From contig JADJOT010000007.1 of assembly GCA_016713625.1 (NCBI GenBank), forward strand, positions 195,186 to 259,185: a DNA stretch of 64,000 bases, written 5' to 3'. Made by a program: the position numbers and the translations under genes. The notes under the pieces were generated by a model. That model was not told the origin of the DNA. It saw only the letters and a program-made list of their open reading frames with translations, and did not search any database. Positions 53,641 to 62,467 of the stretch are shown piece after piece (position 1 is the stretch's first letter; each line of letters starts with the position of its first letter). Origin of the DNA: Candidatus Accumulibacter affinis (GTDB lineage: Bacteria; Pseudomonadota; Gammaproteobacteria; Burkholderiales; Rhodocyclaceae).

Positions 53641-53732
53641 TCCACGGCAAACTGGACAGCGATTCCACGGCAAACTGGACAGTGATTCCACGGCAAACTG
53701 GACACTGATTCCACGGCAAACTGGACAGTCAT
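53641..53732. repeat. Four 23-bp terminal repeats of the IS21 element
   Basis: TCCACGGCAAACTGGACA starts at 53641, 53664, 53687 and 53710. These are the transposase-binding repeats of the left end. Four copies is more than the two or three usually seen. Confidence 0.85.
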
Positions 53733-53792
53733 TTGTCCTAGCGTAGCGCGCGGGATAACCGTGGCATCCTCGGTAAATTTGCCGAGGCCCAC

Positions 53793-55334
53793 ATGGCGAA
53801 TACCAGGTTATCCATGCGCAAGATTGTTGACGTGTTACGGCTGTCCCACGAGGGCGGCTTCAGCCACCGCGAGATCGCTCGGGTGGTCAATAGTTCGCCG
53901 ACGACGGTCGGCGAGATCCTCCGCCGATCGAAGCTCGTCGGCGTGGCGTGGCCGCTGCCGGCCGGGATCAGTGAGCGGTGGCTGGAGGCGCAACTTTACC
54001 CGCCGGTAGCTCCCTCGAGCCAGATTCGTCCCGAACCCGATTGGCCGGGTGTGCACCGCGAACTGCGGCGCAAAGGGGTGACGCTCGACCTGCTCTGGCA
54101 GGAATACAAAGCCGAGCACCCGTCGGGCTACCACTACAGCGGCTTCTGCGCCCACTATCGGCGGTGGGTCGTCCGGCTCTCGGTCAGCCTGCGCCAGACG
54201 CACGCCCCGGGCGAGAAACTGTTCATCGACTACGCCGGCCCGACGGTGCCAATCACCGACGCGATGACCGGCGAAATTCGCCAGGCAGCGATCTTCCTCG
54301 CCGTGCTGGGCGCCTCGAGCTACACCTACTGCGAAGCCACCTGGAGCCAGAGCCTGCCGGACTGGATTGGCAGCCATGTGCGCACCTTCGAGCACCTCAA
54401 TGGTTGCACGGCTCTGCTGGTCCCAGACAACCTCAAGAGCGGGGTCACCACCCCCTGCTTCTACGACCCCGAACTCAACCCGACGTACCGCGATCTGGCC
54501 ACCCATTACGGCACGGCGGTCCTCCCCGCCCGACCGTATCGCCCGAAGGACAAAGCCAAGGTCGAGGCGGCGGTGCTCCTGGTCGAACGCTGGGTCCTGG
54601 CCCGCCTGCGGCATCAGCGATTCTTCAGCCTGGATGAACTGAACGGCCGCCTGGTCGAACTGATGGCGGCGCTCAATACCCGTCCGTTCAAGAAGTTACC
54701 GGGCTGCCGTCAGTCGGCCTTCGCCGAAATGGACCGGCCCGCCTTGCGGCCCTTACCGCTCACGCGTTACGAGTTTGCCGAATGGAAAGTGGTCCGGGTC
54801 GGCATCGACTATCACGTCGAGGTCGTTGGCCACTACTACTCGGTGCCCTACCGCTTTGCCCGCGAGAAAGTCGATAGCCGGCTGACGGCGACGACCATCG
54901 AACTGTTTCACCGCGGCGCCCGCATCGCCAGCCATGCCCGGAACGACGCCCGCGGTCGGCACACCACCGTCGATGCGCACATGACCCCGGGCCACCAGGC
55001 GGTCCTCGGCTGGAATGCGCCCCGCCTGCTCGACTGGGCCGGGCGGATCGGGCCGCATACCGCTGCCGTCGTGCGGAGCGTCCTGCATCAGCGCCGACAT
55101 CCGCAGCAGGGTTACCGGGCGTGCCTGGGCATCCTGCGCTTCGCCAAGGCCTACGGGGACGACCGCCTGGAAGCGGCCTGCGAACGGGCCATCGCCATCA
55201 GCGCGACGTCCTACAGCAGCCTGAAATCGATCCTGAAGAACGGTCTGGACCAGAAGCAGGTCGTCAGTACCCCGGCCCAGACCTGTTTGCCCTTCGAACA
55301 CGCCAATCTGCGTGGCCCCGATTACTACCACTGA
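53793..55334 (+). CDS. istA: IS21 transposase IstA
   Basis: This 513-residue IstA has an N-terminal helix-turn-helix (MRKIVDVLRLSHEGGFSHREIARVVN, ~9-34). The DDE catalytic core follows: FIDYAGPTVPITD, LLVPDNLKSGV and KAKVEAAVLLVERWVL give D, D and E. The C-terminal DNA-binding part is LTRYEFAEWKVVRVGIDYHVEV. It appears intact. The 12-base gap to istB is typical of the family, in which the two act together. Confidence 0.93.
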   Translation: MANTRLSMRKIVDVLRLSHEGGFSHREIARVVNSSPTTVGEILRRSKLVGVAWPLPAGISERWLEAQLYPPVAPSSQIRPEPDWPGVHRELRRKGVTLDLLWQEYKAEHPSGYHYSGFCAHYRRWVVRLSVSLRQTHAPGEKLFIDYAGPTVPITDAMTGEIRQAAIFLAVLGASSYTYCEATWSQSLPDWIGSHVRTFEHLNGCTALLVPDNLKSGVTTPCFYDPELNPTYRDLATHYGTAVLPARPYRPKDKAKVEAAVLLVERWVLARLRHQRFFSLDELNGRLVELMAALNTRPFKKLPGCRQSAFAEMDRPALRPLPLTRYEFAEWKVVRVGIDYHVEVVGHYYSVPYRFAREKVDSRLTATTIELFHRGARIASHARNDARGRHTTVDAHMTPGHQAVLGWNAPRLLDWAGRIGPHTAAVVRSVLHQRRHPQQGYRACLGILRFAKAYGDDRLEAACERAIAISATSYSSLKSILKNGLDQKQVVSTPAQTCLPFEHANLRGPDYYH

Positions 55335-55346
55335 AAGAGACTTGCC

Positions 55347-56081
55347 ATGCTGAACCATCCGACCGTCGATAAACTCCACCAACTGCGTCTGTCCGGCATG
55401 GCCCGTGCCTTGGCCAGCCAGGCGCAAACCCCGGACATCGGCCAATTGTCGTTCGATGAGCGCCTCGGGTTGCTCGTCGACAGCGAGGCCGCCGACCGTG
55501 AGTCGCGGCAGAACGCCGCCCGTCTGAAGCGGGCCCGACTCAAACAGGCGGCCACACCAGAGGATGTCGACTATCGGCATCCGCGCGGCCTCGACCGGGC
55601 GCTGTTCGCTCGCTTGATGACCGGCCGCTGGGTGGGCGAGCACCAGAATGTCCTGCTCTGTGGTCCGACAGGCATCGGCAAGACCTTTCTCGCCTGCGCG
55701 CTGGCCAATCAGGCGTGCCGGCAGGGCCATTCGGTGCTCTATGTGCGTTTGACCCGACTCCTGCCGACCCTGGCCATCGGCCGCGGCGATGGCAGTTACC
55801 TCAAGTCCTTGGCGCAGCTCGCCAAGACCGAGGTCCTGGTCATCGACGAGTGGGCGCTGGCGCCGCTGACCGACGAGAGCCGCCGCGATCTCCTGGAGAT
55901 CTTCGATGATCGCCATGGGACCCGCTCGACGATCATCACCAGTCAGTTGCAGGTCAAGCATTGGCATGCCTCGATCGGCGATCCGACACTCGCCGACGCG
56001 ATCCTCGACCGCCTGGTGCATCAGGCGCATGTCCTGGATCTCGATGGCGAATCGCTGCGCAAGAACGGCAAACCCGAATGA
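55347..56081 (+). CDS. istB: IS21 helper ATPase IstB
   Basis: This 244-residue AAA+ ATPase loads target DNA for IstA. Walker A is CGPTGIGKTFLACALA (~103-118). Walker B is EVLVIDEWALAPLTDE, and sensor I is STIITSQL. The N-terminal helices (LRLSGMARALASQAQTP) form the DnaC-like adaptor domain. A ribosome binding site (GAAAGAG) lies 8 bases before the start. It appears intact. Confidence 0.93.
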   Translation: MLNHPTVDKLHQLRLSGMARALASQAQTPDIGQLSFDERLGLLVDSEAADRESRQNAARLKRARLKQAATPEDVDYRHPRGLDRALFARLMTGRWVGEHQNVLLCGPTGIGKTFLACALANQACRQGHSVLYVRLTRLLPTLAIGRGDGSYLKSLAQLAKTEVLVIDEWALAPLTDESRRDLLEIFDDRHGTRSTIITSQLQVKHWHASIGDPTLADAILDRLVHQAHVLDLDGESLRKNGKPE

Positions 56082-56259
56082 ACCGCCGCGCCAGCCTGAC
56101 GAGTTATCCACCGCCGCCCGCCAGCCGTCCAGCTATAGAAGGAGCGCCGTCTGGCGGGCGCCCGTGGATAACTCTGCGCTTTGCCCCTCCCGGGCGCCAG
56201 GCATTCCACCGCCTGCGCCTCGGTTGCAGGGGTTTCCTGCGTGCCAGCGCGCTAATAGG

Positions 56260-56577
56260 GCGTTACTGCGTAACGCTCAACAGGAGATAAGAATGGCCAA
56301 GACCAACGCGCAACGACAGTCGGAATACCGGGAACGTCATCTGAAAGATGAAAACGGACACGGCGATCGGCTGAATATCGTTCTTCATTTCCACGCCAAA
56401 CGTGCACTCGAACGCCTGGCATTCTGTTACGGCGTAACGCAACAGGAGTTCCTGGAGGGGCTTCTTCGTCAGGCCGATAGCGACGCCGCAAAGCAGGCGT
56501 CGAGGCTTCCCAATGGCAGCGCCGACTACTACGAGAAACAGCGTCGATTGGGTCCGGAAATCGTTACGCCGTAACGA
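56260..56577. promoter_or_regulatory. Three GTTAC-N3-GTAAC palindromes around the IS21 passenger gene
   Basis: The sites are GCGTTAC-TGC-GTAACGC (56260-56276, just before the gene), GTTAC-GGC-GTAAC (56426-56438, inside it) and TCGTTAC-GCC-GTAACGA (56561-56577, across the stop). They are likely operators of the gene's own product. Confidence 0.65.
56293..56574 (+). CDS. Small basic passenger protein of the IS21 element, possible DNA-binding regulator
   Basis: This 93-residue product has a basic N-terminus (AKTNAQRQSEYRERHLKDENGHG), a strand (RLNIVLHFHAKR), then two helices (ALERLAFCYGVTQQEFLEGLLRQADSDAAK). That layout is like ribbon-helix-helix or plasmid copy-control proteins. AGGAGA lies 6 bases before the ATG at 56293. 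Palindromic sites flank and overlap the gene, supporting autoregulation. No named family is claimed. Confidence 0.65.
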   Translation: MAKTNAQRQSEYRERHLKDENGHGDRLNIVLHFHAKRALERLAFCYGVTQQEFLEGLLRQADSDAAKQASRLPNGSADYYEKQRRLGPEIVTP

Positions 56578-56824
56578 ACCTGGCCCCTGCCGACAGGCCC
56601 CAAAAAAGCCCAAAGACATTTATTCGGGTGAGCTAAAAACTTGACCCGAGTAAGCGTCTTGGAGTACAACCGATCCATCCCGCGCCGCTACGCTCCGACT
56701 GTCCAGTTTGCCGTGGAATCACTGCCCAGTTTGGCGTGGAATGAGTGTCCAGTTTACGCCCTGAGGTAATCGTCAAGGCTTTTTTGGGTACTCTGGCATG
56801 TCGACCAGACGTTCCGTCGAGGGG

Positions 56825-57055
56825 CTATGTGAGCATCTTCCGTATGTCCTTTAGATAAGCTTGGACCTGTTCCGGTGATGGCCTGGAGAGGCTTTCCGGT
56901 GGCACTAACCCCAGGCATTTGGCCAGGTTCGACGGATAGCATTTGCGCTTACCGGCGAGACTGGCACAGGCATCTTCGAGCGCGCGCTCCCCGACTTGTT
57001 GGATCAACCACGTCAAGGTGCGGCGGTCGCGTTCGGATTCGAGAATGACATTCAT
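56825..57055 (-). CDS. Small conserved-looking protein of unknown function
   Basis: This 76-residue product starts at 57055, with AGGAG about 10 bases upstream. It is helical and charged: LESERDRRTLTWLIQQVGERALEDACASLAGKRKCYPSNLAKCLGL, then a SRPSPEQVQAYLKDIRKML tail. The style is that of small plasmid or mobile-element proteins with a DNA-binding helix. It lies between the IS21 right end and the IS110 remnant. No function can be assigned. Confidence 0.5.
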   Translation of the reverse strand: MNVILESERDRRTLTWLIQQVGERALEDACASLAGKRKCYPSNLAKCLGLVPPESLSRPSPEQVQAYLKDIRKMLT

Positions 57056-57138
57056 GGCTGTCAGCTCCTGCTGAAGGATGCCGTTCGACCCAGCCGACGA
57101 CGTCCTGGTGAATTCCGAGTCTGGGCGGTGCAGGCTGG

Positions 57139-58419
57139 TCAAAGGGTGGCAGGCGACGCCATTCCCATGCTCGCCAGCAAGGGCGAACCGCGGCGCTGCA
57201 AGGCCTTCAGATAGGTCGATTCATCGTAGGGGGGTACGTGTCTGCCAGCAGTGGTAGAGGATGCGAATCCACTTGAAGGCCAAGGCCCGAACCGCGGTCT
57301 GATGTGCACAGCCCTTGGCGCGTTGTTGCCGATAGTAGGCACCCGCCCAGAATGAACGGGGGATGGTCAGCGCGGCCCATTCGACGAAGGTTTGGCGCAC
57401 AAAGGTGGGGCATTGCAGCCGCCAATGGACCCAATGTTGCTTGCCGCTGCTTTCCGTCACCGGGGCAATTCCGACAAACATCTGGAGATCGGCGGCACTC
57501 GCGTAGCGTTCGCGTTGTTCGCCGAAGGCGACCAACAAGCGGGGCGCCAGGTTGGGAGCAGCGGCCGCTAGCGCCCGGAATAGTGCGTAATCCGGCAGAG
57601 GGGTCGTGGCGACGGTCTCGATCTCGGCGTCAAAGCGCGTGATGGCCTTCAGGGTCACGCGCAATTTGTCTACCAGGCCCTCGACCAGTAGCTGTTTCGG
57701 CGTAATGATGGCTACATCGCTAGTGATCGGCGTGGCCCGCTGGAGGGCCGCCAGGCGTTCCTCGATCAACTCGGGATGGTTGGAATGATGTTGCCGGAAG
57801 AATTTGAGTAGCGTCGTTCGGCGGGCGCCCTGGAGCTTTTGAGCGTTGGCCAATTGCCCAGGAAGTCGCAGAACAAGACACTGGCTTTCTCTTCAAACCA
57901 TTCGTTGGCCAGGGGGAAATACTCCTTCAGGGAACTGGTCAGGCGGTTGGTGATTCGGGTCTGCTCATCCACGAACTCCCGGCGCTCCTCTACGAGACGT
58001 TCGAGCGTGCGGATGCCCGCGCTCTGTGGTTGCAGGGGTTTCAGCTTGTCCCGGTGGCAGAGGAGAATCTCCAGCGCGATTTGGGCATCGGCCGGGTCGC
58101 CCTTGGCGTGGCTGGGCTGGAAGGCCTGGCGATACTTCGCCAGAGTGGCGGGATTGACCGGAAACAAGACAAGGAAATCATGCTTCTGCAGTGCGTAGAC
58201 CAGTGGTCCGCGAGCGATCTCCAGGCAAACAGCCACCGCCTGGCCGCAAAAGCGCTGCCGGAGGGCAGCGGCCCACTCATCAATGGCGTCGGGGCGATGG
58301 GATAGCACGGCGAACTCGCGTTTGCTGCTCCCAGCAGCTTGTAGGCAGATGTCGTGCTTCGCATCGGCCCAGTCAATACCGATAAAGGCGGCGAATTCTG
58401 GGTTGGATTGGGGGGTCAT
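57139..58419 (-). pseudogene. IS110-family transposase, frameshifted
   Basis: The gene starts at 58419 with GGAGGTGA just upstream. The DEDD RuvC-like domain is intact (FIGIDWADAKHDICLQ, GDPADAQIALEILL). A frameshift near 57835 moves to RRTTLLKFFRQHHSNHPELI and the Transposase_20 domain (LFRALAAAAPNLAPRLLVAFGE, SAADLQMFVGIAPVTESSGK). A second, in a C run near 57230, separates the last block (YDESTYLKALQRRGSPLL). Both lie in or near short runs, so decay is recent or partly due to sequencing error. Confidence 0.85.
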
Positions 58420-58850
58420 AGTTCACCTCCAGTTGCGAAAGTGGATGAACGGGACGCGCCTGCCTGGGCGCTGCGAAAGCAATATAGAGAGTCGGTGAGG
58501 CGACCATCCCTGAGTATTCGTTATCGCGCTCAAGCGCACCCGCGGATTCGAAACTAAACTGGTGAACATCGAATGTTCGCGTGGAATCATTCGTAATCCG
58601 CGGCTGCATGTCCCGCTTTCGCCGACAGCTACCTGCCGGCTGTAGTTAGACTACCGAAAGCGGAACGATCGCCTGTTTGCGGGGCAAGAGACGCACCCGA
58701 CATCCACACCCTTCAAGATGCTGGCGTCCTGTCGGCGTGCTCGCCGACAGGACGGTCGGCTCGCCTGCTGGCTCGCTCGACCATGCCTATAGAATATAAT
58801 GAAGAGCGTGCCTGGCGGTCATCCTTGGCCCTGCTCACATCCGATGGAGT
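58420..58850. other. Intergenic stretch with a perfect 12-bp hairpin
   Basis: No gene is recognised. GTCCTGTCGGCG (58726-58737) pairs with CGCCGACAGGAC (58742-58753) around TGCT. There is no T run, so it may be an IS end structure rather than a terminator. A second, weaker palindromic stretch (GCTTTCG...CGAAAGC) spans about 58618-58662. Confidence 0.45.
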
Positions 58851-58852
58851 AA

Positions 58853-60380
58853 CTATATTGTGTGGAATACACACCCGTCGGCGGCCTCGAAGATCCACTG
58901 CGCCAGCGGAGCAATCCGATGCCAGCGAAGACGCGGTCCTGAAGGTATTGCCAGAAGGAAAGTTGGTTCTTGCGGCAGCTCTTCTTGAGGCTGGCGAAGG
59001 TGTCGCGGCAGCGGCGGCCGACGCGCTGCGGGTGGAGCTGCTGATCTTGCGCTTCTTGACGTAGTCGCGGATATCCGACTCACCGGAGGCTGTTGGTGCG
59101 TGGAAGCCCGGGACGTTGCAACACGCGCAGCAACCCCCTCCCGGCCGGTGGCGCATCTGGTTTGCTGGGCCTGATCGAGGCTGGCACGCAACTGGTCCGC
59201 GGCGCAAAGCGTGTCGAAGCGGGCTTCGATCGCGGCTTTCGCAGTGAGTGCCTTCCGGCGCTTCTCGTACGCCTTGAGCGCATCGTAGATCGCCCTGCCA
59301 GCTCGCCGCGCACCGAAGCCAGCGCGCCTCGCGTTGCGGCTTCGTTGAAGCCGAGCTGTTTGGCCAGCATTGCCTAGGGCATGGATCCAGCACAGGGCGT
59401 GGATCAGCACATCGAACTGCCCGGCGTCATCGCTGACGATCGCCAGATCGGGGCGACGCCCTGCCTGACGACGGTACTGGAGCAAGACGCCTTCGGTCAC
59501 CAGGCGAACATGGCGCGGATCGGTGATGGTCTGCTGAGCCAAGACCGCCTGCCAGGCGGTTTGACTCCGTCCACCCCGCCGGTGCCAGCGCGGTGAGTGC
59601 CTGGAGTGGAGCGCAAGGCAGTTGGTGCTCATTACAGGTAGGTCAGCGCGGCCTGATTCAGGGTGTAGGTATCGTGCCCGGCACGGGAGCAATTTCCAGG
59701 AAATTGATCCGATCCTTGCTGTCGGTGCTCGCGAACCAGGCGGTTCTAAGCCTGCGTTGCCGATATGCGTACAGTACCCATTCTTGCCCCGGATGGGGCG
59801 TACCCGTGGTATCGTCCACATGAACGTACCGGTTATGCTGCAGCCCCGCTTAAGGCAGCGTCCTTCTCGCGATGGAACTCGGGCTATCCACGTCGGTGAT
59901 CAACGCGCTGAGCTACCCGGCCGAGAGGTCGATCTGCCACTCCCGCAGTTGCTCCCGCCAAGAGCGGTTATGTCACATGCGCATGGTGGTACTGGTACAG
60001 GATGGTTGAGGCAGCTGCGGGCTGAAATGCACACCGCTGGATCTCGGCAGGCAACTCACCGATCAGGCTCCTCGCCCTGGGGGGTGACTCCAGCGCCCTT
60101 CCAGCCGATACCGGGGTACAGGAACCCCGATCCGCAGGTTCTGCACCACGAAATCCTGGTAGTTCTTCGAAGCGGGACTACAGATGTTCCGGCGGAATGT
60201 CCGCCGCCGGCTGCACCTTGACCGACTCCGTGGATCTCGAGCTTGGCTGTCTCCTGGCGCTTGCCACGGCGCTTCGGCTTTAGCGCGCCTTCTTCTGTCC
60301 CGCTTCGCTCGCCTTCCAGCGCAGAGGGCCTGATCACCGGTTTCGGCCTCCGGGCCCTTCAGTCGCGGCGTGCTCATCGC
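58853..60380 (-). pseudogene. IS66-type transposase (TnpC), heavily decayed
   Basis: The pieces follow the IS66 order in changing frames. From 60380 downward they are: YQDFVVQNLRIGVPVPRYRLEG (zinc-finger/early region), AEIQRCAFQPA and ILYQYHHAHVT, LAIVSDDAGQFDVLIHALCWIHA (DDE region), IYDALKAYEKRRKALTAKAAIEARFDTL, and the end SDIRDYVKKRKISSSTRS. Many frameshifts and stops make it inactive. The accompanying TnpA/TnpB genes were not found. Confidence 0.7.
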
Positions 60381-61130
60381 AAGCAGCGCCTGAATCTGTT
60401 CCCGCTGCCAATGACAGTTCCAGGTAGTGGCGCACGACCGCCGGCGCTGATTTCGTCGGCCTAGCTATCAGGGATACCGGGAAGTTTCAATTGAAACTAA
60501 TCCCCCCCGGACGAACAAATTCTAAGGGGGTCACCCATTAGCCTGCCCCCGTCAATAGGTTAAAAAAATCTCTCGCGATGCAGTTATGATACATTCGTGA
60601 GTTCATTCTCCTCCTGGCGCCAGCCCGGCGCCTGCGCCCTGGTTTTCGTTCTGCGGGTGTCGTGAACCAGTCCGCACCAGTCACCCATCAGGATCAAGGC
60701 GGTCCGGGTGTGGCCACTGGTTAGTTGCCTGCGGCCGCGGTTGGCCAGCCCCAGAAAACCGTCGGTGCCCTGCATCGTAACCAAGTCGTTCGGCGTGTTT
60801 CGTTGATGACGAATCTATGGTTGCTCTGTCATGATTGGTGGTGGGCACCAACCCCCCGTTGGCTGGCGGCAGAGGCGAACTGGTCGCTTCTTTGCCTTTC
60901 AAAACCTTGGTTCTCTCGCGATAACTCCTCCTGCGTCAAGGGCGGGCGTGCTTTTTTGCAAGCCCGGCGGGGCGTTCCCTTGACGCCCGACGGTGATTTA
61001 GGGTTGCGGTAAGGTGGCAAAGCCGCGCACTTCGGCTTTGCCACTACCTGACTCCTGCTGGCCTTGGGTCTGGCGGGAGAGGAGGACGGTGGCTCCAATC
61101 AGGTCTGATGCATAAGCACAACCCCGTGTT
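60381..61130. other. No gene recognised; one 14-bp palindrome
   Basis: GTTTCAATTGAAAC (60484-60497) is a perfect palindrome standing alone, not repeated, so it is not a CRISPR repeat array. Frames here are short and lack protein character. An element boundary must lie in this stretch because IS66 and IS110 remnants flank it. Confidence 0.4.
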
Positions 61131-62200
61131 CGGCTCAACGCCCCGGGCTCCATTCTTTCAGGCAAACGCACGCTGGACGTCGTAAATGGCACCCGATCGC
61201 GCATCACGGGGTAACAGGCTCGCGCCAGCTTGTGGGGCCACCGCCTTGATCGCCACCACGGGCATCGTCCTGGCACACTTGGTGGGTTGGTAGAAGTGCT
61301 TTGACCACCGGCTCGTAATGGCACCGCAAAATTCGCTACCTCGATAAAAGCCTCCACGCCAGATATTTATTTCAATGTTGCCTTTCTGGCGTTTTCTGCC
61401 CTTTCTTCTTGCCATTCGACAGATGCCTCACTCGCCGACACAGCGGCAATACGAGGAAAATCCCCACCCGGGCAAAGCGGGTTCACCCCTTACCGGTCTC
61501 GGAGCAATGGTCAGTGCGAGCACTTTACCCACGCCGCCTTCACTGTCACCAGCCCCTGGCAGTCCGGGCGTAGCTTCGCCTTTCGCACCTTCCCCGCTTT
61601 CCAGCCTGGCGATGCGTCTATCTGGTGGGCAGTGCATCACCGCCAGGTTGCTTTCACGGCCAAGCGGCTACTTTCGGTCAGGGCCAGTTGATCGACCGGG
61701 TTTTCCTGCCAGCGCTTGATCTCGCGTTACGGCTCGCGCGCCCTCCCGTGTCGCGGCTCAGCACGTTCTCGATATTCAAAATCTTCGCTGTGATCTCTGC
61801 TCCTACCAACTGGTTGCGCTTGCGCATCGTGATCTCGCACACTACGCGCTTTCCTTCGACAGATGTACCTACCGGCAGGATGCCCAAACGCAACAAGTGC
61901 GCCAGCCAATGGGCACTGTCCACGTCTTCCTTGGGCGTTTCAGGTCCTCGTAATTGCTTGACCGCCGCCGTAGTTCACCAGGAAAAATCGATAGCCCGCT
62001 TCCATCAGGCCTGTCGACCAGCCAATACCAGCTGTAGTAGGACTCGACGGCAATGCCCGATCGCCTCGGCGATGCGCGCAAAGCGCCTGGCAGATCGGTT
62101 CCAGATTGTTCGGAAAGACGTCGCTGCAGCACGGTTCGATCCATCTCATCCAGGATCGCCTGCGCATACCGGTGGTTGTTGGAGTGCAAATCAATTGCAG
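61130..62200 (-). pseudogene. Second IS110-family transposase remnant
   Basis: In broken minus-strand frames I read, from 62190 down, IAVESYYSWYWLVD, then SAHWLAHLLRLGILPVGTSV, RKRNQLVGAEITAKILNIENVLSRDTG, ALTIAPRP, LPLCRRV, RRKGRKRQKGN and CARTMPVVAIKAVA. This is the whole IS110 order, with about a dozen lesions. It differs from the copy at 57139-58419, so two separate insertions are represented. Confidence 0.75.
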
Positions 62201-62467
62201 CGTATAATGCTATTTCGGTTTCTGTCCTGCGGTTGTCAGTCCGTGATTTCCCACACTAACTGTAACCCCGCGGTTGGGGGAGCCGGCTAAGATGAGTATC
62301 AGGTCTTTTTCTTTGCCTTGGGAAAAGAAAGACCTGACCGTTCGCAGTAACAGCAGTAAGTCCGGCGGCTCGAGGTCCCGTCCGGGAGCCGTCCGTACGC
62401 CCCGGTAGCATGAGGAAGCGGCGTTGTGGGTGACACGGGGCCGTGGAGTTTCAAACAGCAAGAGAGC

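Larger units (their letters stand above)
53641..56760 (+). mobile_element. Intact IS21-family element with passenger gene
   Basis: The left end has four 23-base repeats (53641-53732). The right end has three inverted copies of the same core (TGTCCAGTTTGCCGTGG at 56700, a variant at 56724, TGTCCAGTTTACGCC at 56746). Multiple terminal repeats are normal for IS21. istA and istB are intact and a small third gene lies inside the right end. Exact tips and target duplication cannot be set with certainty. It is the only apparently complete transposon in the window. Confidence 0.8.

Noticed and set aside
54753..56111. 452-codon minus-strand frame across istA/istB
   Set aside because: Shadow of two intact IS21 genes.
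60484..60497. CRISPR repeat-like palindrome GTTTCAATTGAAAC
   Set aside because: It occurs once, with no spacer array and no cas gene in the window.
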